DNA of 64,000 nt from Gnomoniopsis sp. IMI 355080. Taxonomy: Eukaryota > Ascomycota > Sordariomycetes > Diaporthales > Gnomoniaceae. The position numbers and the translations under genes were made by a program. Positions 11,578-21,605 of this stretch are shown piece by piece (position 1 is the first letter of the stretch; the number at the start of each line of letters is the position of its first letter). Location of the stretch: contig JAPEVC010000002.1 in NCBI GenBank assembly GCA_027946555.1, positions 310,001 to 374,000 of the forward strand, read 5' to 3'. The notes under the pieces were generated by a model. That model did no database searches. It had not been told where the DNA came from and saw nothing but the letters and a program-made list of their open reading frames with translations.

Positions 11578-11795
11578 ACCTGCGTGCGGCCTCCAACACT
11601 CGACCCGACACAATTTTCTCGGGCCCAGTCAACTTCAAATCTCGACTTCCTTCTGATACAAGAGGACCTCCCGTCGACGTCGACCAGCTGGATAGCCCAA
11701 CCTCCCAAAAGGCGGCCCAAGGACGATTCCATAACATAACCTCGTGTGAATAGCTGACCTGCATTCGGTGTGTCTCTACAGTTTTTCCCGCAGAA

Positions 11796-12029
11796 ATGCA
11801 ACACCAGAAGTTAACAGTGTCACAGACAATACTTCGGTCGTCGAATCCTCCCTCACGATGGCCGATAATACGGGTTCTAATCGGTCCACCACTCCCGTCT
11901 CCCTCTCCGGTCTGGTGTCGACTCTGGTCCCAACCGCCATTGTTGCTGGCATCTACTTTGCCGTCTTTCTCATTTTGCGCCGCAGCCAGAGGCGATTTTA
12001 TGCCCCTCGCTCCTACATTGGGAGCCTAA
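11796..12029 (+). promoter_or_regulatory. Upstream ATG with overlapping out-of-frame ORF
   Basis: An ATG at 11796 opens a 77-codon frame that runs past the main start at 11858 in a different frame and stops at 12029. Its context (GAAATGC) is weaker than that of the main start (ACGATGG). If both are on the mature mRNA, translation of the channel needs leaky scanning. Whether a leader intron removes it cannot be told, although acceptor-like CTCTACAG and CCCGCAG lie just upstream. Confidence 0.4.
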
Positions 12030-14517
12030 GAGAGACAGAACGCACTCCAGCGTTACCCAATGGCCTCTTCAACTGGATAGGTAGCTTTTGGAAAATTCCC
12101 GACACCTATGCTTTGCAGACGCAGTCTCTCGACGCCTTCCTTTACCTGCGCTTCATTCGCATGACTGTCATCATCTCGTTCGTGGGATGCTGCATCACTT
12201 GGCCCGTCCTTTTCCCCGTCAACGCCACTGGAGGAGGCGGCCAGACCCAACTTGACATTCTCTCCTATTCCAACATCGACCAGGCCACCCAGATCAATCG
12301 CTACTACGCCCATGCCCTCGTCGCCTGGGTCTTTTTCGGCTTTGTGCTCTATTTGATCTTCCGCGAGTGTGTCTACTACGTCAATTTGCGACAGGCCTTC
12401 CTCATCAGCCCCTATTACTCCGACAGAGTCTCCTCCAGGACTGTCTTGTTCACCTCCGTCCCTCAAGCCTTTCTGGACGAGAGGAAACTGCGCAAGATCT
12501 TTGGCAACTCCGTCCTGCACGTATGGATTAGCGGAGATGTCAAAAAGATTGATGAGCTCGTCGAGCAGCGCGACAAGACAGCTTACAAACTGGAAAAGGC
12601 GGAGGTCAAGCTGATCAAGCTGGCCAACAAGGCGCGCAACAAGTCCCTCAAGGGCGCATCCTCGGACCCCGAGGAGACACGTCCCCCACTGGATGCTGAG
12701 TCTGGGAGTATCGCCGCCCGCTGGGTTCCTCAAAAGAAGCGACCAACTCACAGGACCGGATTCTTGGGATTAGTCGGCAAGAAGGTCGACACCATTGATT
12801 GGTGTCGCGATGAACTTCACAGGCTCATCCCCGAGACGGAAACCGCTCAGGCCGAATATCGCGCTGGCAACTACAAGAAGATCCCGTCTGTCTTTATCGA
12901 GTTCAAGACACAGGCCGAGGCAGAGACCGCCTACCAGGTGCTTGCCCATCACCAAAGTCTTCAAATGTCTCCTCGATACATTGGCATCACCCCTAAGGAC
13001 GTCGTGTGGAAGTCTCTGGCCATGCCATGGTGGCAGAAGGTGGTGCGCCGATACGCCGTGCTCGCCTTTGTTACCGCAATGATCATTTTCTGGGCGATTC
13101 CAGTTGCAGTCGTTGGAGTGATCAGCAATATTACGTATTTGGAGAGCCGGTTCTCGTGGCTGAGCTTCCTCAACTATGTGCCAGAGGTCATTATGGGCGT
13201 CATCACCGGTCTCTTGCCATCAGTCGCTCTGTCAATTCTCATGTCGCTGGTGCCAGTTGTTATGAGGCTTTGTGCCAAGCTTGCAGGAGAGCCTTCCTTC
13301 TCGCGTGTCGAACTTTTCACTCAGAACGCATACTTCACCTTCCAAGTTATACAAGTGTTTTTGGTCACGACATTCACCTCGTCAGCATCAGCGGTTGCCA
13401 GTCAAATTGCGGCGGACCCGACCTCAGCTCCAACGATCTTGGCCCAGAACCTACCCAAGGCCTCGAACGTCTATATTAGCTACTTTATCGTTCAAGGCTT
13501 GTCAATCGCGGCAAGCGTCATTTCCCAGGTGGTCGGCTTTGTCATCTTCTCACTGCTCTACAAGTATCTCACTGGCACGCCGCGCGGTCTTTACAATAAA
13601 TGGGCGCAGCTGAGTGCCATCTCGTGGGGCAGCACACTGCCCGTCTACACATGTATCACAGTCATTGCGATTGTATACTCCGTGATTGCCCCCTTGGCTC
13701 TTGGATTCTCCACTGTTGGCATGTCCTTGTTCTACTTCGCATGGCGATACAACGTTCTGTTTGTGACCGACACGAACATCGACACACGAGGTCTGATCTA
13801 TCCTCGTGCCATCAAGCAACTCTTTGTCGGGATTTACTTGGCTGAGCTCTGTTTGATTGGTCTGTTCGGTGCCTCGGTGGCCATTGGCCCACTTGTACTG
13901 ATGGTTGTCTTCACCATATTCACTGTCCTCTTCCATATCAGCCTCAAGAGCGCTCTTGATCCGTTGCTCTCCAACCTTCCCCAGAGTCTCATGGCTGAGG
14001 AAGAGAGTCGCCGTACCAACCAAGTGTCACCCGTCAGTAGTGGCAAGGAGAAGTTCGAGACGAATGGAACAAATGGGACAAATGGTTCGAGCGTGGATTC
14101 GGTAAGTCACTGCCCCTCTATCTTCTCACGTCTAGTTCTCGAAGGCTCTTACATTTGCTAACTACTTACTAGCCCTCTCCTGCGCCGAAGAAAGCCAACG
14201 TTTTCACCAAATTCCTCAAACCTTGGATCTACGCCGACTACCATGCGATGCGTCAGTTGCTTCCACAGCATGAGTACAGATTTGGCGTGACGGAGGAGCT
14301 TGAGCAGAACGCTTACTATCCGCCATCCATCAACGCTCAGCCTCCGCTGTTGTGGATTCCCCGCGACAGAGCAGGTGTGTCTACGCAGGAAGTTCTGCAC
14401 ACTGGGAAGGTCATCCCGATCACAGACGAGGGCTGTGAGCTCAATGAGAAGAATAAGCTTCAATGGGACCAGGACGGTGCCAGGCCCCCCGTGTGGGAGG
14501 AGAAGGCTATCTACTAA
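11858..14517 (+). CDS. Calcium-permeable stress-gated cation channel, CSC1/RSN1 family (DUF221)
   Basis: Exons 11858-14101 and 14173-14517; 862 aa. The 71-nt intron (GTAAGT...TTACTAG) joins ...NGSSVDS to PSPAPKKANVFTKFLKPW in phase. The N-terminus has a first membrane helix (LVPTAIVAGIYFAVFLIL) and two more near residues 100-200. A cytosolic domain with paired charged stretches follows (VEQRDKTAYKLEKAEVKLIK). The C-terminal half carries the multi-helix pore region typical of DUF221/OSCA-TMEM63 relatives. The short C-terminal tail (EYRFGVTEELEQNAYYPPSI) resembles the phosphate-metabolism-type tail of fungal RSN1/PHM7 proteins. Family knowledge: plasma-membrane channels gated by osmotic or mechanical stress and passing Ca2+. 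The start was chosen as the first in-frame ATG; MADNTGSN leads directly into the first helix. Confidence 0.92.
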
Positions 14518-15557
14518 TCTTGGCCCATACGTCAACAGCACAAAGTCTTTCTTTCTCTTTGATTTGGGATGGGCCAGATTGATGATAATAATTGATGATA
14601 GTAAAGGATGGAAGATGGGTAGGTGGCTAGTCTCATGACTTACACTGCTACCCTATTTTTCATCTCCCTTATGGACATCATGTTCGTACGTTGATATGAC
14701 GGCGTGTCCTTGACTTTCCTTTCTTCAATTATCAGGATACCCCCTTTGCGAGGATGAACGTGACTATTTGAGGAGTCCAGGGTCACAGAGGGAACGAGTT
14801 TACGATACCGCTGGCTTAATAATAAATATCTCTCTGACTTACTACAACATGCTCAAAGCCGTATCAAATGATGAAAAAAATTATATGTCTATCTCCCTCA
14901 CTCTTTGACCTGGTGTGTCCTTGCCGCGCTGTGGGTGATTTTCACATGCGGTGTGCCACCCAAAGGAGGTTTCTATTTCTCCAGGACGGTATTTTGGATC
15001 CCTATGTGTAAAGCTTATGCAGAGCCGGACAATTCAAAGTCCTTCAATGGGGCCAATGCTACCCAGACAATTGCCTTTACTTTCCTGTTATTCTCTTCGG
15101 CTTGTCTTGGGGGGGGGGGGGGCAGCGCGGCGTGCATAATTATGCCTTTCGTGCTGAGTCATCTTCATATCCGTTTTGGAAACTTGATCATACTTGTTTT
15201 CCCCCTGGCAGACAACCACCTCCACTACGCTTGACTGGCGATGAAGGAAAGCATTTCCACTTCTGGACCTTCAAATTGATCAGAGCCAGTGGTAAATGGC
15301 CTCTGAGGTACGAAGCTGACCAGAAATTCGGGTTCCGTCCTTTGTTGTCCTTGACGATCACTTGTCGCCACCTATCTCATCATTGACAGCTCGCACATCA
15401 CACCGAGTACTTACTTACAGATTCAGCATGAGACTTGGACAGCATCTCCACCGAAGATTTAGCTTCGCCATTTTTTCCCCTTGTTATAGAAATTTGCGTT
15501 GGATTTTTGCATGACTTTACATATAGAATCAGCGTCATCGGGTTGATATTCTTCACT
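14518..15557. other. Intergenic, 1.0 kb
   Basis: 3' flank of the channel gene and promoter of the PI-PLC gene, both on the plus strand. An AATAATAAATA stretch near 14819 could serve 3'-end formation. A run of 14 G lies at 15109-15122. A short upstream ORF (ATG 15428) ends before the PI-PLC start. No gene seen. Confidence 0.55.
15109..15122 (+). repeat. Homopolymer of 14 G
   Basis: Uninterrupted G run in the intergenic region upstream of the PI-PLC gene. Its length may be uncertain because such tracts are prone to sequencing error. Confidence 0.8.
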
Positions 15558-16823
15558 ATGCACGACATAATTCAAACCCGGCGCAGCCGGACCAGCCTCG
15601 TCTTCTTCACCATACTGGCAGTATTCGGCGCCTACTCCCTCCTGCAACTTTTCGTCAGCCCCCTACAGCCCGTCCTGCCTACCTTTACCGCTCCATGGAC
15701 CTCCATCACAAGGCCGCCGGCGTCCTACCACAACTATACATCTGCCTTCTCCTTCGACCTCGACCTCGCCACCAACCCGGGCTGGATGTCCCGCATCCCG
15801 GACAGCGCCAATCTCAATAGCCTTTCCATTCCCGGAACTCACGACACACTCACCTACGACCTCGTGAATAACAGAGTCTTCCAGTGTCAGAATCATGCCC
15901 TCAAAACGCAACTGCATGCCGGGCTGCGCTACCTCGACATCCGCGGCCGTCTCGTCTACAACGCCTCCTTGGGCGCTGACCAAGAGCCCGTCATTGGAAT
16001 CTATCATGGGCACGTGAGCACAGGCTACGATTTTCGGGATGTATTGCAGACGGTCTTTGCCTTTCTGGACGAGAACCCGTCTGAGGGGATCATCATGCGC
16101 GTCAAGGAGGAGGGCGCGCCGCTGCCCATTGGCAGTCCTAGTGAGACGTGGGAGAGCGGCACGTACAACACTACGTTTGAGGAGGCGTTCAACTACTACC
16201 GCCTGACGAACCCGGACACGGCGCCGGGGTGCGAGAAGCACTTACTTACGCCCTGGCCCCGGCAGCAGGAGGAAGAGGAGGAGGAGGAGAGGCTGGTGCC
16301 GACTATGGGGGAGATGAGGGGCCGAGTGCTTGTTCTCTACGAGTTTGAGACGGCGCCATCGTCGTCGTCGTCGTCTTCTTCTTCTTCTTCTTCTTCTTCT
16401 TCTTCTGCGAGATACGGCATCCCATGGACGTCCCCACACATTGCACTAGAGGACATGTGGATCATTCTGAACCCGGCGCTCTTGGAGGCCAAATGGGAAG
16501 CCGTGCGTCGGAATCTGGAGGCGGCGGCGCTGAGTGCCGAGGATGGCGATGTGTTGTTCCTCTCGCACCTGAGCGCCAGCGTAGGTGTTACGCCCATCGA
16601 GGCCGCCGCGGGGCCCTTGGAAGACAGGACGAATGGCACTGTGATTGAGGGGCTGAACATGCGGACGGGCACGTGGCTCGAGAAGGCACAGAGAGGAGGA
16701 GTAGGAGGAGGTGGTACTAGTACTGGCAAGACGGGGGTGATCATGGCTGACTTTCCCGGGCAAAGGCTGGTGGGGAGTATCTTGCGACGGAATGCATGGC
16801 TGATGAATGATCACGGTGCCTGA
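15558..16823 (+). CDS. PI-specific phospholipase C-like (X-domain) membrane-anchored protein
   Basis: Single exon, 421 aa. The first ATG in the frame is at 15558. It places a basic N-terminus (MHDIIQTRRSRTS) before a hydrophobic segment (about residues 14-32), so a signal anchor is likely. The X-type TIM-barrel half is clear: SIPGTHDTLT holds the expected first catalytic His (about H95), LRYLDIRGRL follows, and IGIYHGHVST holds the second His (about H150). This is the bacterial-type/plant-type single-domain form, without PH, EF-hand or C2 regions. An acidic Glu tract and a 16-residue Ser tract (268-283) interrupt the barrel between conserved blocks. Predicted role: cleavage of phosphatidylinositol or a GPI-like glycolipid at the membrane. 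Substrate unproven. Confidence 0.85.
   Translation: MHDIIQTRRSRTSLVFFTILAVFGAYSLLQLFVSPLQPVLPTFTAPWTSITRPPASYHNYTSAFSFDLDLATNPGWMSRIPDSANLNSLSIPGTHDTLTYDLVNNRVFQCQNHALKTQLHAGLRYLDIRGRLVYNASLGADQEPVIGIYHGHVSTGYDFRDVLQTVFAFLDENPSEGIIMRVKEEGAPLPIGSPSETWESGTYNTTFEEAFNYYRLTNPDTAPGCEKHLLTPWPRQQEEEEEEERLVPTMGEMRGRVLVLYEFETAPSSSSSSSSSSSSSSSSARYGIPWTSPHIALEDMWIILNPALLEAKWEAVRRNLEAAALSAEDGDVLFLSHLSASVGVTPIEAAAGPLEDRTNGTVIEGLNMRTGTWLEKAQRGGVGGGGTSTGKTGVIMADFPGQRLVGSILRRNAWLMNDHGA
16359..16406 (+). repeat. In-frame TCG/TCT microsatellite (16 Ser codons)
   Basis: Five TCG codons followed by eleven TCT codons inside the PI-PLC gene, encoding an uninterrupted serine run. Likely length-polymorphic by slippage. 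Confidence 0.85.
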
Positions 16824-19373
16824 AAGAAAGGCATACCCTATTACGGCTTATTTTCAGGGCATCGCGCATTTTGGTCGAAAACGAACAGTCGCAGCACGCA
16901 CTGCCCGCTGAACTTAGTCGGGCCCATCTCATTTCAGCTCTGTGGGTCCTACGATGAGCTCCTGGGGCCAAATAGAGTACAGCTCTGGATAGCTCCTGGG
17001 TAGCTCCTAGATAGCTCCCGGAGAGGAGGAGACTTGGCCGCCGGAAACCCATCAGGGTTGTCTGAACTAGATTGAACGTCCAGCGCTTGCCAAATGCTCA
17101 GCTCGGGAAGTCAAAGCCCTGCTTTACCCCTTGGACCTGCAGATGGTTCCAACAGGGACATACATACCTTGGAAAGAGTAACGGCGCAATAGTCTGTATA
17201 GATATTAAGCTAGATCTTCCACCAAAAAGTGCGGCTAGAACGCGTGTCGTGGCCACACAACTTATCATAAACCTTCACACACAGTGCGGCTCATAAGTGT
17301 TCACCACACACTACTTTGGCGCTCGGCGCTGGCGATGCTTCAGAGACTTTCGACAGCATTGCGTGTTACATTCACTGCCCAAGGAACGCTAATAGATCCC
17401 CAATTCTCGGAGCTACCTGCTCGCATCACATCGCCTGGTGCATGTACACGTAAGCCGTTGTAGAAAAGAGTTCTTTCGTGTGACGTGCATATTTCTTAAT
17501 TTTTTCTTTATTTTTTTTCTTTCTTGGACAGCTTGCTAAAGCTCCATTCCCAACCTAGCACCTGTACCCTAGTAGCTAAGTATTTAGCTCGCCGAATTAA
17601 GTCTTTACATCCCCCAGCTCCGCCGAGGTAGCTACGAGCTCGCGGCAAGCTTGAACTGCAGTATAAGTCTTCCGGAATGAGCTTAGAAGGTTAGTTACTG
17701 ACCAAAACGTGCTCTCCCCGTCATAGATCGCGTGCCTTTCTCCCCTATTCCGCTTCGGCTGAGCTCCAAACTTGCCAATTGGAATGTATTCTGTTACATA
17801 TCTTTTTCATTTAGCAACAAAATAGGACTTTAGCCGCCTAGGGGCTACTTGTCTTTCATCCCCAGCGCCCTGGCGCCAACACCATTTAGTGTTACTAAGG
17901 TAGCAAAAGTCCCAGCTATGGACGATGATTGTTCAGCGTCAACGCCGATCATCCAGAGACCCGCTAATTCTCTTCCAGTCTTACAATACATGTATATACT
18001 CAAGGTATCAAGGTACACGCATACACCAGAAATAATTAACAGATCGGCGCAAGGGCACCTTGCACCGGTTGCTTGCAAATCCTGAAACGCGCCGAACGCA
18101 GCCGTACGTACCCAGCCGGAGAATTTAAGGAGAGGAACAAGAGAATAGGGTAGCCAGTCGTGACGATCGTGACAATCATTATCCTACAACAGAGAAATTC
18201 GGTTCGGGTCCCGGAGCAAATCACTTTCTTGCGCAGCAAAACCCCCGCCTTTAAAACAAAACAAAGGAAAAAGATTGGGTCCATGCTTGGGCGCGTGTGC
18301 GAAGGTTTTTAGTTGATGGTGGTGTGTGTGTTAGGTGCACCGTCCAGGTTGCACACGGGAAAAGTCAATTGGTCAACGCGCCCTTCCACTGTCATCTCCG
18401 TACCTGCGTGGTGTGTGTGTGGGAGATCAACCACAATTTCCGAGGAAAGCTCGCACAGCTGCGGCGATCTTCATCATGTTGGACCACGTGAAAGTAGTGC
18501 GCGTCCCAGCGTCCTGCCAGCTCAGACACCCCCATGGACTTTTGGAATGATTTGGAACAAGGTTGGAATGATTGGGAGGAAACGAAGTGTTGGTGTCATG
18601 GTAGTATGAGTACAGAGATTCCGTGCAAGACGCAAATTCCTAATTGGTTAGCGTCGCGCACCAGTTCTGCGTTCCGGATCTTGAGGCACGCAGTAGCAAA
18701 GACTTCTCGAGCATGTATGATCGAACTTTTCTGATTTTATTCGCTGCTGCATACGAATGCAACTAGGTATTTGTGTATGTAGCTCCACAAAGCCGTGTCT
18801 TCATATGTACAGACTCTGGATTATAATCCACAAACGAGCCCTTCCAGAGCCCAGACCCCATCTTCTTCAATGTATTCGATGGGATTCCTTTCCCCCATTT
18901 CATCCCCGCTATCTATAGTGAGGTCGAGTGTAGCTCGTGCGGCGAGCAGTGCGTTCTATTGTACAATTCGAGATGTGTCGCCTCGAGCCGTCAGGCAACA
19001 ATTGTAGACAGTAAATAATAAGAGTGGCAGCTGTCGGTCCCCGGTGAACACGACCAGACTGCATGCTGCCCGGGCATTGTCTTTTCGCTGTAATTGACAA
19101 ACCCATCCGATTTCAGGACCCATACCAAGCAGAGGGAAGAGAGGTCCCCGCTTATTCAAAAACCAAAAACCAAAAAAAACAAGTCCCCCAAAAAACAAGT
19201 AGTCTTCCTCGACCGAAACGCCGTCCTGGTATCGCATTTGAACGCCTGTATGCACTCCAGAAATGGCGGGAAGCGCAGAAAGAAAAATCGTGTACGTCGT
19301 GAGACCAAATGTTCCCGACTGTTGAAAAAGAGTGGTTCTTTGAGCTCTGAATATGTCGCCCAGTGTGGTCCCA
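16824..19373. other. Intergenic between convergent PI-PLC and WSC genes, 2.5 kb
   Basis: No gene recognised. Degenerate TAGCTCC(T/C)(G/A)G units recur around 16955-17020. AGTGCGGCT occurs twice (17229-17237 and 17283-17291), the second continuing as CATAAGTGTTCACCACAC, faintly like a Tc1/mariner terminal sequence. T-rich DNA spans about 17495-17525. No transposase fragment could be read with confidence. Confidence 0.45.
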
Positions 19374-20894
19374 CTATGCTTCGTCGGTTGGATCCATGTT
19401 CGTCACGCGCAAGACTCGGCCGGGCTGGTGGACTCTTCGCGAGTAGTCTTGATCGTCGCGGAGCGTATTGATGCTGTCGTGACTTGCAGCGCGATATAAA
19501 CCAAAAGTCTGTTTAGGGTCGAGCCGAGGATCCATAGGCTTCATGCTCATTCTCCTTGGAGAACCATAGACGTCCTCCTCCATAGGCATTCCGTACCCCG
19601 AGCTCGAAATCGTACCGGCTTTGGACATGATGCCAACTGAGCTTCCCCTCCTGTGGGAAGCATCCATGCCACCCGCGAGTGGTGCTCCCTCTTGAAATTC
19701 GCGATTCCGCATGCGTCGTCGATAGAACAGGGCTCCGGCGATGAATAAGAACAGCACAGCCAAGATACCAATGACAATGCCTGCAATTGCTCCTCCGCTG
19801 AGGGCTTTGCTGCCGATTCCTGCACTCGCCGCCGCAGTCGACGTTATGGTCTGATATACGACCTGACCATCACTAGTCACCGTCTTGACACTTGTGACGA
19901 CCGAAGGCGTATCGCTACTGCTCGAGCTGCTCGAGCTGGTGGTTGCGGGATCACTTGTGGTCTGTGATCCAGTCAGCAAGTCAAGCACAGTATGCTGCTA
20001 CAGGGGCCGGGAGAAGCATAGCGATGCCGAAAAAGGTCAGAGAGCACTTAGGCCAATGGCATGATAGATCGCAAAAGAAAGCAGAAGACAGCGTACAATT
20101 TGCTCGGTCGAGGACGTAGTTTTCTCAGACGACTCAGAAGACTTTTCACTGGTAAGCGATGTGGTCGATGAGGTGGTAATATCAGAAGAGGAGGAGGAGG
20201 AGGTTGTAGTTACTGAGGTCTGCGTAGGAGTCTCAGTAACAGTCACAATATCCTTGGTTGGGGATACAGTTAAAGTCACGATTGTCTGGATCCCAGAGTC
20301 TTTAAGCGACCGTTCTACCAACACCCGACATAGTCCATGAACACAAAGCAGACGCGGATGTGGCGAGGATCGGAAGGGAAGGAAATAGCACTGGATTGCA
20401 GCACAAGGAGAAGGGGGAAACTCACTTCGGAAGTAGTAGATGTGGATGTAGCCGTGGACGAGCTGGCATCTTTGGTGCCAGAGACAGCAGCATCCAGCTT
20501 TATATAACCGTACAGATCATCACCTCCGCAGTAGTCAGATGGATATCCGGGGCAAGCAGTCTCACTGAGAGCAGTGTCAGTGGATCGTCTCTCAAGGCAT
20601 CGATCGGAAATAGACTCACCACTCCGATGTATCGACTGTGTCACCGGGGACGTAGTTGGAACACCAGCAGTTGCTGGACTGCAACACACCCAATGCGTAG
20701 CCATCATCGTTGCAAAAGTCATAACAGAGGCCCTCTGACTGAAATGTGGAGTAGTTGGCGGAGGTGCTTGCCGTGTTGAGGCTCGCACAATATGCAACAG
20801 GTACCGAGGGGTCTGCAGCGGCGAAACCAGGAAACGTGAGGCCCAGGGAAGTGAGCAGGACAGTGAGCCCTCCCAGGTACACATATGACTCCAT
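19374..20894 (-). CDS. WSC-domain cell-wall stress sensor
   Basis: Exons 20620-20894, 20426-20564, 20097-20285 and 19374-19961; about 396 aa. Introns are 55, 140 and 135 nt. The last acceptor could instead be at 19998, which adds 12 residues in frame. Order: signal peptide (about 1-26); WSC domain with conserved Cys pattern (VAYCASLNTASTSANYSTFQ, GLCYDFC, SNCWCSNYVPGD, ACPGYPSDYCGG); long Ser/Thr-rich stalk, probably O-mannosylated; one transmembrane helix (GGAIAGIVIGILAVLFLFIAGALF); basic RRRMRNRE; and a cytosolic tail ending DYSRRVHQPGRVLRVTNMDP. Family knowledge: Wsc sensors detect wall stress at the plasma membrane and activate Rho1 and the cell-wall-integrity MAPK pathway. The tail resembles that of filamentous-fungal Wsc1/WscA. 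Confidence 0.88.
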
Positions 20895-21583
20895 GGTGGT
20901 TGGCTTTGGTAGAGAAATTCACCTGCTCAGGACTGTGTGTACGAACATAATGGTCAGCTTGGAGTCACTATCGGTGAGGGGCGTGCTATGTGACTTTCTG
21001 CCCTGGGGTAAACAGCATTTGGAATGTGAGGCTAGCCAGATGAAAGGGCGTTTGTGTGGGGTAGAGACAGGAGGAGAAACATAGCGGGAAAAGGGAACAA
21101 AAGAAATAAAGAGAGAAAAAAAGAAAAAGATGGAACACGTTCGCACGGATAGGAGAAACGTACTTTGATTGGAATTCGGTAATCAAAAACCCAATTTCCT
21201 CGTTGCAATTCAACTCGGATGATCTCAGCGGCGGCAAAGGGAAGTTTGTGGCACGTCCATCACAACACCAGAATAATAGCACCGGACTATGGGCGTGACC
21301 GAATTGAAGTCGAATTAAGATTAAAGCCACGCGCTGGGAAAGCAAAGACTTCAAACGGCAGTACACTCGTGTTGACTGTTGTCGGCGTTTGTGTACAATG
21401 AAAGCTTGTTGATCACTGATACACCACGGAGGGTCGGGTCGGGATCGTCGTAGTCGAATCAACAACTCCGATGGCGAGAGAGGTGTGTGCTGTACCAGCA
21501 AACAAGCGACAGCCTCACTGTAGTTGTGCGAAGCAGGTTCTCAAGCTAATTGACCTTCACAAACAGCAATCGACGAGGAAACC

Positions 21584-21605
21584 AGGAGGAGGAGGAGGAG
21601 GAGGA
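21584..21605 (+). repeat. GGA trinucleotide microsatellite
   Basis: About seven tandem AGG/GGA units in the intergenic region upstream of the WSC gene. Confidence 0.8.

Larger units (their letters stand above)
7934..11857. other. Gene-poor divergent intergenic region, 3.9 kb
   Basis: Lies between the starts of the unrecognised minus-strand gene and the CSC1-type channel gene. No ORF has family-like content. Landmarks: tandem TACCTAGGTA palindromes at 8595-8612, a purine-rich run around 9699-9737, a 14-bp direct duplication at 11550-11577, and pyrimidine-rich leader sequence near 11400-11760. It probably holds long promoters and 5' leaders. An unannotated non-coding transcript cannot be excluded. 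Confidence 0.5.

Noticed and set aside
12053..12751. 232-codon minus-strand frame under the CSC1-type channel
   Set aside because: Antisense shadow; the plus-strand protein has clear family homology.
20986..21501. 171-codon minus-strand frame upstream of the WSC gene
   Set aside because: Composition driven by a pyrimidine-rich leader; more likely 5' UTR or promoter.
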